Origin: Platerodrilus igneus | Taxonomy: Eukaryota; Arthropoda; Insecta; Coleoptera; Lycidae | Direction: 5' to 3' | Assembly: GCA_036346225.1 (NCBI GenBank) | Contig: JARFIW010000003.1 | Span: 4,644,501-4,708,500 of the forward strand | Length of the DNA: 64,000 nt | Shown: piece after piece, positions 34,301-45,390 of the stretch | Layout of the letters: each line of letters starts with the position of its first letter | Numbering within the stretch: position 1 is the stretch's first letter | The notes under the pieces: generated by a model | What the model saw: the letters and a program-made list of their open reading frames with translations, nothing else | Told to the model about the DNA's origin: nothing | Databases searched by the model: none | Program-made: the position numbers and the translations under genes

Positions 34301-35096
34301 TAGCAAGATATAAAGCGGAAGCCAAGGTCCAAAGAATGCAATGTTGATCGTTATTTATTACATTTACCACAGCTCGTTTTTTTGCTATAAAGTCCGGAAC
34401 CGGAACCTTCAAGTGTAAAACTTCTTCGATTGCCCAACCTGAATCCTTTTCACTAAATTCCTCCAATCGCTTCGAAATCTTGTCCAATACGTTCTCCTTA
34501 TACCACCGCTTGAGATTGGTGTTTATATCGATGTGACGATTTGCAGTAGGAAACGTCTTCAAATCTATTTCACCAGTTGTAGGCTTAACAAAGTTAGCGG
34601 CAAATATTACATTAACTTTCAACATTAACTTTTTTAAGCAAGCAACAATCTTGCGTTTAAAAGTAGCGAACGCCTTGTCTAAGAACACCAGAGGATCTCT
34701 ATAACTTAAATTGGTAATAAGTCCCGTAATTATTCGACTTCCAAAACATGATTGTACATCATGTCAAATCAATTTTTTTCGAATACGACCTCTAGAAAGC
34801 GTTGCATCAATACCTTTACCTTGATATTCCAAAGAGCGTTTCAAGTGCCTCAATCGTACAAGGTAACTTTTAAGATGTGCCAAATTAGATTCCAGCCTGT
34901 TAGGATTTTCCTGACGATTGTCTTCGTATACCTTATTTCTAATAGCAAGCTTCAATATACTTATATTTGCTTTGATAATTATAATGTATTTCGTTATTGC
35001 ATCGGCTAATCTGATTAGATTCACGCATTTCACAGTTAACTTTAAAATAGCGCTACTAATCTCGGCTACCGTTTCAGAATTCATGATTCTATACAA
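31390..35096 (-). pseudogene. Protein-primed family-B DNA polymerase (DNA_pol_B_2), ~1200 aa, broken
   Basis: Read leftward. The N-terminal region (35096-34278) includes DSGWAIEEVLHLKV and a KRAVVNV segment typical of arthropod copies of this polymerase. Next comes a C2H2-like finger (FCYRCLNNFSTAALLKHH, near 33960), then exonuclease motif I VYADLEC (near 33800), then a Cys/His site resembling endonuclease VII (CHICNKPF, later DHCHFTGEFRGAAH, near 33440-33510). YLKTDVLLLTDILENFR follows. Polymerase motif A is DVNNLYG (near 32620) and motif C is YTDTDS (near 31860). Breaks: in-frame stops at 34764, 34125, 32451 and 32023 (lower coordinate of each), and frameshifts near 34270 and 32245. Catalytic Asp residues remain, but no full protein can be made. 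Confidence 0.9.
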
Positions 35097-35160
35097 ATCA
35101 CTACACTACGTAATATATGTAGAGCTTTATTTACTATTTATACAAAAATATCATTTGACG

Positions 35161-35724
35161 TAAGCAAAACGACTGTAAAAGAATTAGCATACAATCAAAA
35201 TAACTGCATAGCGAATTGCTTTGAATGCAATTGTTAAAAAAAAATCATCTTTATTTACGTTTTATTCAAGATCATTTTTTTAAGCTTGAATGGTTTAATT
35301 CTTAAAAGAATATTCAGCAGAAAAATTAATGCTGAATTTTAATTTCCAACAACAAGAAATCCAGTTTAATAAGCGAAGTATCTGATTTTTTATTAACACT
35401 TGCATTGACACACAACAACCTCGCATCATTTTCATTCAGCTGTGTTTACGGAAAAAAATATGCTTGTTGGCCTAAGCAAAACAATTGTAAAAGAATTAGC
35501 ATAAAATCGAAATAATTGCATAGCGAATTGCTTTGAATGCAATTGTTAAAAAAAATCACCTTTATTTATGTTTTTATTCAAGACGATTTTCAAGCTTGAA
35601 TGCTTTAATTCTTAAAAAGAATATTCAGCAGAAAAATTAATACTGAATTTTACTTTCCAACAACAACAGCCTCGCATCATTTTCATTCAGCTGCGTTTAC
35701 GGAAAAAATTTGCTTGCTTGCAGT
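35161..35724 (+). repeat. Tandem duplication, ~310 bp
   Basis: Sequence from TAAGCAAAACGACTGTAAAA (35161) recurs from TAAGCAAAACAATTGTAAAA (about 35474). Both copies contain GCATAGCGAATTGCTTTGAA and CATCATTTTCATTCAGCTG. It lies upstream of the polymerase on its strand. Confidence 0.8.
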
Positions 35725-36129
35725 ATAGTAATAAAATGTTTTTATACGACCTTTGATTTATGCCGTGTGTACAGAAAATACGCTAGCATTACGGCGCTAT
35801 TTTTATGGTTACATATAAAAAAATTTCAGAAAAATAAAGCAAATTTGAAAAATGTCTCAGATTAAACTGTCAATGTTGTTTAATAATTTACACACGCTCA
35901 TGGTTTGTTTTTAAAAACCAGTATTAAAAATACATTCTGCAGTTTTATCATAATACAATTAACATCATGCAATTTAATTTATGTGAAGGTATATATAGCA
36001 GTACCTTGAAAGAATTAAAGAATTTCATTATGCAGCATGAATAATGTAAACACAATTACTACATACCTATATGTGCATATAAAGTCAATTTTGTTAAGTT
36101 TTACTGAAAAATAAATTATGCCAGCAGTA

Positions 36130-36530
36130 ATCTAAAACTTATTCTATATATTACTAGTTAAGGGCCATTTGCATTGCATTATTTTAAACGAAATTAATCT
36201 AATTTAGGTTTTTTATTTTTTACTATGTGCCTTCATTGCAATTTTTTTCAGGCAATGAATCCAATTCGGTATTTGTGCCGAGGCATAATTATATATATTC
36301 AGGGATTTAAATACAAGAAAAAAACGAGTTTGTGTGTAAAGAAAATGCGGTTTTTGCACTTGTTACTTATTCTATATTACTGTATTAGTTAAGGGGCATT
36401 TGCATTGCATTATTTTAAACGAAATTAAAACAAATTTAGGTTTTTTTAATATATGCATTCGTTGCAATTTTTTTCAGACAATGAATCCAATTCGTTATTT
36501 CTGCTGAGGCATAATTATATTTGCTTACAT
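36130..36530 (+). repeat. Tandem duplication, ~225 bp
   Basis: GGCCATTTGCATTGCATTAT at about 36165 and GGGCATTTGCATTGCATTAT at about 36395 begin two similar blocks. Each holds TTTTTTTCAG followed by (G/A)CAATGAATCCAATTCG. These look like decayed acceptor-plus-ATG segments upstream of the spliced gene. Confidence 0.75.
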
Positions 36531-36732
36531 ACTGTTTTTTATTTATTAGAATAGATTACAGAGCTGAATATATATAACATTTGCAATTTTTTCAGAAAAC
36601 GATGCAAATTTTAATTTTTCTAACAGGTCAGTTTATTATTTAATATAAATACTTCACGTAGATTTTACCAACAGTATTCAATCAGATCTCTTGTATAATT
36701 ATTAGTTACTACTACTAGCAACTTTAAAAAAA

Positions 36733-37358
36733 ATGAGTAACTTATTATCGATCAAAAATGGTAGTGGTAGTAGTACCAACGTAAAAGTTCTAGAACAATT
36801 TATATTACATTCTGACGAAGACTTGATTAAAGAAGTTTTTGATTCTTTACCTCAACTTGACACTGCTGCTATTTTTGATAGTGACGTAATAGATATATCA
36901 CGGTAAGTGCTTTTTCACATTTATACATGTGTTTTAAAACACTACTAATTTATAAGTTACATTAGATTAGGATCAAAAAACCATTCTGGAAATTCTGAGG
37001 CTCCCGTTGGATCGTTGGCACATTCTGATCCTCTCAGAAACATCAGGTAGTATACAAAAGAAAAGGCGAACCTACAATAATTTTATGTTATGCTCACAGA
37101 TCCGGCAAAAACATGTTGGCTATGAAAAAGTTATGCCCAGAATCTAATATGGCTGTTTGCTGTGAAGATGATAAATCCTACGAAGATGACACAGTAGAGT
37201 TGCTTAACGCATTTAAAAAGCGTGGAGAGAAGCTACTGCGTCGTCTAAATTTGGAGCTAGAAATAATAAAGCAAAAAAAAGAGGAACTGGCTGCGAGGGA
37301 GCAGCAGATACTTCAAGAACGGGAGTTAATAAATACTTTTTCATTTATAAATAGTTAG
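36733..37358 (+). CDS. Three-exon gene for a small acidic coiled-coil protein (169 aa), predicted intact
   Basis: Exons 36733-36902, 36966-37046 and 37100-37358 join in frame. Donors are CG|GTAAGT and CAG|GTAGTA; acceptors are TTACATTAG|A and GCTCACAG|A. The CDS is 510 nt with stop. The N-terminus has a Ser/Gly run (NGSGSST), then an acidic amphipathic stretch (SDEDLIKEVFDSLPQLD); exon 2 is Ser/Pro-rich. The C-terminus is a strong coiled coil from about residue 125 (KKRGEKLLRRLNLELEIIKQ, then KKEELAAREQQILQEREL). AATAAA-like signals follow near 37402. No breaks, unlike its neighbours. No known domain; DNA-binding partner, transcription factor or structural protein are all possible. Confidence 0.6.
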
Positions 37359-37618
37359 ATTTTAACTGTAAATAGTTAGATCAAAATATTCAACAATTTG
37401 TAAAATAAAAAAGTATTTTATAAAAGTTTCTCTTTTGAAACAAGACTTTCTCTAAACAAGGTAGTAACCTCAAAGTAAAACACACAAATCAGAACCCACT
37501 TTAATTAAATACATCCTTCTTTATACAATCGACTTAGATGTGTTATAATAAAATAAACAGTAAAGAACAAGATGTATATTATTATAATAATAAACTAATT
37601 TCTTAGATTAGTGACATA

Positions 37619-37915
37619 TTATTCTGAAAATTCTATGTTGACAGTTAGACCGATCGATCCCTTACTAGTTATGTATACGTGTTTGTTCAAGCCAATACTT
37701 TCATTTAATCGTTTCCCTCCATGTGCTTGAAGGTATTCAAAATATCTCAATGGCAATATACTCTTGAACTCTTCTGTTTCCACTAATACTCTTTCTCCAT
37801 ATTTTGTCTTGGCTGTTTCCACTTTTAAAACTTCAAACCTCTTATTCACTACAAGATCTTTTAAATTTACATAAGGTTTGCGATATGTGGTTTTATTAAG
37901 AGTATTAAAATCCAT
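37619..37915 (-). CDS. Small OB-fold-like (possible ssDNA-binding) protein, 98 aa
   Basis: Starts at ATG 37915 and is intact. After ~25 residues it reads NKRFEVLKVETAKTKYGERV, then LVETEEFKSILPLRYFEYL. The pattern is alternating beta-strands with K-T-K-Y-G at a turn and an L-P-x-R-(Y/F) element. I associate this with a small family found near polymerase-bearing elements in arthropods. An OB-type fold and single-strand DNA binding would suit protein-primed replication. This is inference; no catalytic residues are expected. It overlaps the end of a short upstream frame. Confidence 0.5.
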   Translation of the reverse strand: MDFNTLNKTTYRKPYVNLKDLVVNKRFEVLKVETAKTKYGERVLVETEEFKSILPLRYFEYLQAHGGKRLNESIGLNKHVYITSKGSIGLTVNIEFSE

Positions 37916-38055
37916 ATGGCATTTCTTCGAGTAATTAAATTAATATTAGGAGCAGTTTCCTTATATAGCAGATTACCACCATCTGCGTACTTTGCCAACC
38001 TACTTTTCAACCTATCACAAAAGTGAACACACATTTTGAATTGAAACCGGGCCAT
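37916..38055 (-). other. Short upstream frame, possibly coding
   Basis: ATG 38055 opens MARFQFKMCVHFCDRLKSRL and runs past the start of the OB-fold-like gene in a different frame. It may be an overlapping small gene or 5' leader sequence. Confidence 0.25.
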
Positions 38056-38159
38056 GTGTATTTGCAGCCTCTAAACATAAGTAAAAACATAAATCAGAAT
38101 CCACTTTAATTAAACACAATTGACTTGAATGCAATATTTTGCATCTGGCATACTTTATA

Positions 38160-38225
38160 ACGTCTCCCTAGAAAACCGAATTCAAAACAGCTACACATTT
38201 TCTCTGCACTTACATTTTTCAACAT

Positions 38226-38262
<37 letters not shown>

Positions 38263-38600
38263 GAAGTATGTTCCATTGAAAGTAATATAAAGCCGGTCTG
38301 ACTTCAAAACGTGCCCACACGTATTTTACATTGAAAGTATATAAGGCCGGTCTGAATTCAAAACGGTGCACGTGTAACTTCTCGCTAGAAAACCTAATTC
38401 AAAACAGCTACACATTTTTCTCTGCACTTACATTTTTCAACATACGTGTGTTTTGTAGTATGTTCCATTGAAAGTAATATAAAGCCGGTCTGACTTCAAA
38501 ACGTGCCCACAAGTATTTTACATTGAAAGTATACAAGGCCGGTCTTAATTCATGTTTTCACAACTATTTTACATTGAAAGTATATAAGGCCGGTCTGAAT
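38160..38600 (+). repeat. Promoter-like tandem array at the element end
   Basis: A ~220-bp unit (GAATTCAAAACAGCTACACA at about 38178; AATTCAAAACAGCTACACA at about 38397) occurs twice. Within it, ACATTGAAAGTATATAAGGC, followed by CGGTCTGA, or a close variant, occurs about five times. Each carries a TATATAAG or TATAAAG core. The motif is near-symmetric around TATATA and could act on either strand. Confidence 0.7.
38228..38259 (+). repeat. (GT)16 microsatellite
   Basis: Pure dinucleotide run inside the first array unit. Confidence 0.95.
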
Positions 38601-38675
38601 TCAAGACGGTGCATGTATATTTTACATATGTAAAATACGTGTGGGCACGTTTTGATTTCAGACCGGCCTTACCCC
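38584..38675. repeat. Terminal hairpin, ~43-bp arms
   Basis: Left arm TAAGGCCGGTCTGAATTCAA and onward, right arm its inverse ending GATTTCAGACCGGCCTTA, meet in a perfect 20-bp palindrome centred at 38627/38628 (38618-38637). It sits exactly where the element meets the hAT pseudogene. Confidence 0.85.
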
Positions 38676-38689
38676 ACTACTAGGATGAT

Positions 38690-38990
38690 TTAACTTTTCA
38701 ACAGATCCCCGAAATGCGAGGTTATGGTCTGCTAAATATCTTATGATCGTCAGAAGCCGTTCTAACACATTTCGCCAGTGTACTTTTTCTTTTTTTATCA
38801 TTTTCTGCGCTTTTCTATCAATTGTTTGATTTTTGTTTAAACGCATTTCTAACTCGATCCATTGTTTTTGTGTTTCGAAATGGCACGCTGATGTTTCATT
38901 TTACACAAATAAGAGGCAAGATTTTTCTCATTGTTTAACCCATCGCTTGCAAAGTTATAACGTGTTTTTCTTTACTGGTGGGGTTAAATA
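38690..38990 (-). pseudogene. hAT transposase fragment, DUF4371-type region
   Basis: Minus strand: a DGLNNEKNLASYLCKMKHQ segment, then QWIELEMRLNKNQTIDRKAQ, KEKVHWRNVLERLLTIIRYL, and HNLAFRG followed by EKL. This is the helix-rich region after the TTF finger in ZMYM-like hAT transposases. It is cut off at EKLNHPSSG by the element end at 38677. It continues the reading of the N-terminal fragment at 41190-41755 and is separated from it by ~2.2 kb of inserted sequence. Confidence 0.8.
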
Positions 38991-39054
38991 GTTAGGGGTT
39001 ATTTTTATATCCCCAAATATGACTAGTAACCTTTAAGGAAGGATTCCCTTAAAA

Positions 39055-40850
39055 TGATGGAACGCAATTATCTTCCGACTATGCTAGGGGTCTATTCCTT
39101 GGGCAGAGCTTATGAGGATTGGTCGTGGTTCTTTATACAAAGCTTTATTTTATTACTAGGGCTAGATTCTCGACAAAACAGGGGTTTAAACAGGGCGCCA
39201 CCAAGTCTGTAATTTTATACACAGGGTTTCCTTAAGGGGGATCTGGGCGTCCTTAAGGAGGAATACCGTATTAACTGCTGACGCAGGAGCTGTAAAGAAA
39301 GTTTAATTAAATATACTAAAATGAGGACATAAGAAGTTTTCTCTTGCTACCTCATCAAAAAAATAACAAAATTAATCAGGCAACAATAATATGAACACAA
39401 GTTTTGTTCTTTAAATACTGGAAAGGCTATTAAAGCTCCTTATTAAATTGGGTTTACCACTTTACTCTATTGGTCTTATTCTTTGTCACCTTTCTTCTGA
39501 ACATTCTTGTTCAGAATAAAACAATTAATTAAGAAAATTATATTTTGTTTCTTTAATTAAAAATGGTTCTTTCATAAAAATTGTAGATATAAAATTTGTG
39601 TTTAAGAAAAGATAATACAAGCTTCATCTACTCATAAGGTATAATTATATATACAAAGAAAAATATCAAGACTTCAAATGTTACTTTAGTTACAAAAATC
39701 TAACTTGAATTTATACCAGAAATGTCAGATCTGCTTTTTCTGTTTACACTTTATAAAACTTTCGCTAGTTCTCTATTAATTCATTATTTAAAAATTGTAA
39801 GTGAAATCATGTGTAAATGAAACATCAATAAGAACTCTTTAGGTTCACATTATTTTATAAAATTTGATAACTGTAATTGTATTAAACTAATATTGTCAAC
39901 AAAAATTTACTAAGGTCCTTTTTAATATGCGAAATGGATTTGTCAAAATAGATAGTTACAAAAATATTTTCTGAAGCAGCCTGGTATTAAAAATCGCCAA
40001 ATGTAGACATGATGCAAGAATAATTTAGTCTCTTACCTTGGCTCTGCAGGTGTTCTTTACATGTTGTCTTCACAACATGTAAGGGCAGGTGTGTATACAT
40101 ACATTTTCAGAAAACAAGTGACGTCAAATCCACATGTTCCACCGAACACGAACAGCTGCGTGACCCTTGGACTGGACCATGCTAACTTCCATGCGTTTTT
40201 GTTATACGCACGAACTGGACCAACAAAATTCCAATACCTTCAAAAGCGTCTTCGGACTTAATTTATAAACCATAAAAATTTCTACCTACTTTGTAGAGCG
40301 TTTCTTTTACATTCCAACTTATTGGTTTTCCATAACGTAACACAAAATCCAACTATCCATCGTACGGTTGAAGGACGTTCATATTTTACATTCACAGATG
40401 TAGAAGTAGAATTTTATCTTCTATTAAACACAGCCTACTCGCTGCTTTATTTTGTAAAACCAGATAATACAAAACGACTTCTTAAAGTTGTTAATCATAA
40501 TATAAAAATCTCGTTGACGAATTCTACGAAGCGTTAAAAAACATATCTTATCGTACTTTTACGAAATCATAAAAGAATTGTTTTCTGTGTTATTTACACA
40601 AATGTCCAAAGAATTATTAAATGAGTTTATCTCAGTAATTATTGAAACGAAGTTATTTATTAGGAGTCATTTGAAATCGACTTTTAAACGGAACGTTATC
40701 ACAAAATTATTGAAGATTATTAAAAAGAAAATTATGAAGAGTGTAATTATGAGAAGGGAAATTTATCAAACAAACATCTTCTATAAGTTAAATTATCAAA
40801 AGAGCAATTACCAAAAGAACGCATTGTTAAAATCACAAAGCCTAGTGTTT
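39055..40850 (+). repeat. Solo-LTR-like repeat (R1)
   Basis: Starts TGATGGAACGCAATTATCTT and has the block CTAGGGGTCTATTCCT shared with the LTRs at 43151 and 47358. It is closest to the copy at about 51236-53100, with which it shares CTTCCGACTATGCTAGGGG, GCGCCACCAAGTC-like and GCAGGAGCTGTAAA. It sits inside a hAT pseudogene. No internal region or partner LTR is adjacent. The right boundary is approximate. Confidence 0.6.
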
Positions 40851-41189
40851 TAGCGCACTAAAGTTGTACTCCGCACAAAAAGCTAGGCGCAAGTTGCACG
40901 CCATAACCTTTAGTGGTTCCATTATTTTCTCTACGAGAGCTCTGGCAAAAGTGCGCGCAAATGTGCTATGCACTAAACAGGAAAGGTATTTGGCCTTGAT
41001 AATAGTTGTATTAACTTTCTGCGCCTGATGTTAGCAACCAGACTAACATTTCTGTATGGCGGTTAGCACATACAATATCGATACTTGTTTGTTTTAAAAA
41101 TGGTTCACATGATTTAATGACTTTACTTGAGTTATTAGAACTAAAATTCGTTGATATAGTGTAGCGGTCAAGAAAAACTGTTACAAAGT

Positions 41190-41755
41190 TGTTTATTGGA
41201 GATCCAAATAGCTTGCAATGAAAACAATGACACGTTTTTTTTGCACTGAGTATACTAGCCAACGCCGATCAACTTTTTCTTTGTTAGGTAAATGTCTAAT
41301 ATAATAGAAATCGGAAAAATGTCTTTGATCGTTAGGGTTTTTTGGATATTCGAAATTACTAACTCTGTTAACTCCCATTCCAACCAAAAAATCATGCTGA
41401 TTCTGATCAATAAATTCCGGCCACATTCCGATATCAGACATACGATCATTACAGTCCGATAAAATTTCAGGATTTAGGACAAATGGTTCGACTGGAGCGT
41501 CCGTATTAATAGTTGAGTAGTTTCGTGCTTTTATTCATAATTTTCCGCAGGTGGAGTCGCTGGAGACTCCTCTTCTTCCTTCACACTGCTTTTAAAATGT
41601 ATAAATATCGCACCTTTCTGAGATGCAATAAAAGCTTTCGCGTTTCTCTTGCGTTTATGCTTTTCAGCGTCGGAATCACTTTTACTTCCCTTCACACTAC
41701 TCATATTTTCAATATTTGAAATCGTAGTTATGAACCTCAAAACATTTTCCACCAA
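41190..41755 (-). pseudogene. hAT transposase N-terminus with TTF-type finger
   Basis: Minus strand: MSSVKGSKSDSDAEKHKRKR and a Glu-rich stretch. After a frame change comes NTDAPVEPFVLNPEIL, then GMWPEFIDQNQHDFLV, FEYPKNPNDQRHFSDFYYI and VDRRWLVYSVQKKRV. After another change it ends at CKLFGSP. This is the leader and TTF zinc finger of ZMYM5-like hAT transposases. The next part lies at 38690-38990 beyond an insertion. The insertion point after LFGSP is near 41185. Pseudogene. Confidence 0.8.
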
Positions 41756-42505
41756 AAACCGTTAACAGAGGAATATTTTACTGCTATAGTGATCACACAA
41801 CCTCACTCATCTAAAACTCGGTTCTAACTAACAGATAAACCATAAGACGGGAAGACAAAGCTACCTGCAATCTGGCTCGGTCTGACATCCGGTCGCTGAG
41901 TCATCCCGCGACCCGCACAGACATGCATTTATTGTTATTTTTGTATTGTTTTATAACATGTTTCTCAAGAACTCATTTATGACTGCTGATTGCAATGAAT
42001 CTTTAGAGAAACTATTCTGGGACACTGTTGCCTATATTCAGGTAGTCTTTTTTTGTCCAGAAAAAAATTATCAAGAACAATATACGACTCGCATAGATCG
42101 TCTTAAAAAATTTAAGTGAAATGTGTAATTAGCCACTGGTTGCTTATTGCAGTATTGTTCTCATTTCCTGGATTTGTTGACAGTGAATAACTATTTTTAC
42201 CGCGTTACATTCGGGCCAATACGGTAATAATAATAGTCTGGTAATGTATTGGCGGCTCCAGACGGTCGCCTTACTCGCTTGACCATAAAGCCGGCTCTGA
42301 CTACAACAGCTAACACAATTAAGGGACAACTGGGCCGTAGTAATTACAAGATCAAATCCTTAGCTCAATTTCAATAATGGTAGTAGCTAGAGCATCAGCA
42401 TTGCACACAACTACAACACGTTAAAAGTACATTTTAACGCAAGTAAATTGTAATCAAAGCATTTAAGATCACTTACATTTGTATCTGCCGGTTCATGATT
42501 CTGGG
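41756..42505. other. Non-coding stretch
   Basis: Nothing recognised; presumably upstream sequence of the hAT pseudogene and flank. Confidence 0.4.
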
Positions 42506-42814
42506 ATGCTATTCTCGACTTCATTCGTAAATATTAGAATTCGAATGTATTCGAATATCTTATATACGAATAGTGCCCTCATTTGGTATTCGCCACACTC
42601 TTCGTAAATCTTACCATTCTAACGCGCTATAGACATTTGACAACATGGCGTTCGAATTGTCCGCACTATGTTAGCATATAACGCCATTTCATTCTATTTG
42701 CTATATAACATAACCTACTATATTCGACCATTATTTGCCGTTGATTATTGACTTGTGGTCTTATTTCTACTTTTCTAGTTGATATTAAATCTATTATTAG
42801 AGTAAGTTAGTAAG

Positions 42815-43134
42815 ATGAGTAAATCGAGTGGCAAAAAAAGCAACAACCCCTCAAAACGACAAAAAACGGCACTGATAACAGTTTTTAAAGAAACATCAAA
42901 ATGTAACAAGTAGTAAATTTTCAAATGATTTTACATTTAAAGACTGTGGCTTCACAAACGACTCCAATGTTATCACTAAAACCGATATCATTCCTTTGGT
43001 AAACAAAAAAGCTTAATAAAATTTTTATCAGATAACTCTCTAAATGGATCACTAGCAGCTTCATCTATTGGTTCACCATTATCATCACCACCTTCTTCTT
43101 CCGCATTCTCCAAGTCATTTATTAGTTACAGGTA
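42815..43134 (+). pseudogene. Decayed Ser-rich first exon, unidentified
   Basis: ATG 42815 opens MSKSSGKKSNNPSKRQKTAL, then a TAG. The neighbouring frames carry FSNDFTFKDCGFTNDSNVI and, near the end, ASSIGSPLSSPPSSSAFSKS followed by a donor-like TACAG|GTATAT. At least two frame changes. Basic then Ser/Pro-rich composition suggests a nuclear protein. It lies within the element interrupted by the LTR retrotransposon. Confidence 0.35.
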
Positions 43135-43146
43135 TATTATTCCTTC

Positions 43147-43150
43147 ATTT
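43147..43150 (+). other. Target duplication (ATTT), left
   Basis: ATTT directly before the LTR and again at 49039-49042. A 4-bp duplication fits Ty3/gypsy-type integration; by itself it is weak because the region is AT-rich. Confidence 0.6.
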
Positions 43151-44833
43151 TGAAGCATATTTTTTATATATGGCTGGCCCCACGCATATTTTTTATACGT
43201 TGCGGCGTCAGTGTTACAAATTTTTCTAAATGGGCGCCAGTGAAGAAATATCTTACGACGTAACTAGGGGTCTATTCCTGGGTAGAGCAATGAGAGGGGG
43301 GGGGGGGCAAGTCGAATTCTGTTTGCAAACCAAAGTTAAGCTAAATCAAATAGGCGCCACCATGTCCTGAGATAATGACGATAATTGCAAAGCACAGTTC
43401 CAAGGGCGGACGTGGAAACCCAAAGAACAAATGATCGCTTTCGTTAACAAAAACCTGTCTTAACAAAATAAGACGCAGCTCCTGTAAGAAATTACAATGG
43501 TTAAATAAATAAAAAAGTAGAACACTATTTGTGTCCTGTAAAAATATATAAAGAAATAATAAAAAAGTATTTCCAATATAATATTGGCATCAAATTATTA
43601 CTCAGAAAAATTTTAGCTTTGTGTAATTAGATTTGATCGTACTTGACCAAAATAAAAGCCTTAGATTTTGAACTAAATGTTTACTAGAAAAACTCTTTTA
43701 AAATATTGGAACGTGTAACAAAAAAATTTCATAATCAACTACATCAAAATTAAAGTTCTAACTTTTCTTTTTTCTTTCATTAATCAAGCTAATTTACTCA
43801 AAACATGAACTTGTTATACAACTTAAAGTAATAATGATTGGCAAGCATAACACAGTGAATTAAATTCTAACCTGGGCAGATCTTTTCAGGTGGATAACAA
43901 ATTACTAGTACCTAACATAATCAGAATTTGAGCTTTCAATTTTACGTTTAATAATCAAAGTATAAATCAAGCTGATCACAAAAATAGGCATGTTTATTTA
44001 AATTGTATTACAGCTGCTCAAAGAATTTGCTTTCAAGACAACATCTGTCAACTGTACAAATTAGAAAATTATTACGTCGAAAACACATGTTGAACTTATC
44101 GACGGTTCATATGGAACAAGCACGTTACTTCAGAAAGCTAAATCAACAAAATTTCATTTTACAGCTCGTAAAACCAGCTCAACAATTAGTTGAAATTTTT
44201 ACAATTTACGTGTACTAAACATAAAAGCAAGTTAACGTGTTCTAAACTTTGAAACACATGCAAAAAAGATCTTATAGCTATCTACGAACCAAAAACTGCA
44301 TTAGTTGCTTTACAACAAACTGAGACGAGATCTCCGTTCAGGCAAATTTCTTATCAGGCAAAGTTTAAATTGACTGTTCTTGTCGAATTACATTTCATCG
44401 TTGTCGTGTTCTAAAAGTTGCTTTACATATTCCGAAGGTTGCATCTTACATTGTCGCATCTAAGGGTCGCTGTCCTACGTGTCGCATTTTTAGTTGTCGT
44501 ATTCTAAGTTGTCGAATTCTAAGTTGTCATACTCTAAATTATCGCACGTTATTAGAAGATATCTTCACACTTTATAATTGATTCGAAGGTTGCCGGCCTC
44601 TAGCCAAAAATACATGTTAACAGAGCTGCTGCCTGTGGCCGACTATTCTTCGTAACCAGAGCTAAGCGGTCACGCCGTCGGAGGGGGAACACGAAACAAT
44701 CAAACAGATGTGTACTTGGAAATAGCTTTATGCGACACAGATATCTTATTATAATTAGATCTCTGAGGAACAATACATGCTTAGCGTGCGATTCAATGCA
44801 ATTAAATTACGACTTGAAAAATAAAATGTTACA
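43151..44833 (-). repeat. 3' LTR (element orientation), 1683 bp
   Basis: Partner of 47358-49038. It contains a G run (about 43293-43305) and a GTCG-rich stretch (44390-44550) with repeated TTGTCG units. Confidence 0.88.
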
Positions 44834-45390
44834 CTACCCCTTTCCTAAAAGAAAAAAAATCTTTTACAACAAAGAATTATAAGCAAAAAAACACAAAAGA
44901 TTTTTTTCCTTTATACTAGCCTTTAATAAACTTCTAACTGACATTACAAATATCTACTAAACATCATACTTTATGAATTAGGGTTACTAATATATTCAAC
45001 ATCCAAAACAACTACGAAAATTATGAAAACGAGAGGGACAAATATATACAAATTTGAGTGTGTCGGTAACTACGTGTACCAAACGTTCATAGGGAGACAA
45101 AATCGGGAAGTCACAATCGGTATAAGTCAAAATCGAGAGAAGTCAAATTAAAAAGTCAAACACTCCACGGGACAAAAAATTAATCTAAGCTTAAATTTAA
45201 AGGAACCCTTTTACTAGAGCAAGAGCTTTCTTACTCCTACCAAGGCCAGTATCTACTAACTATAACTAAACACAACACAAATTATCTAAATATCCCTAAA
45301 ATAACAACTCCACTTCCTGGAGCTCAAGCAATTCTATCAACCAAAAAGGGGACGCTACTATATCAAAACAGCATCACAATTCAAAATATT

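Larger units (their letters stand above)
31390..38677. mobile_element. Polinton-like / protein-primed DNA polymerase element (composite call)
   Basis: A broken protein-primed family-B DNA polymerase (minus), a spliced coiled-coil gene (plus), a small OB-fold-like gene (minus) and a terminal repeat array with a hairpin sit together. The right end abuts, and truncates, a hAT pseudogene at about 38677. No integrase, ATPase, capsid or cysteine protease gene was seen, so it is either a reduced Polinton/Maverick, a related virus-derived remnant, or a different element with the same polymerase. The left boundary is undefined (somewhere between 30900 and 31390). Confidence 0.6.
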
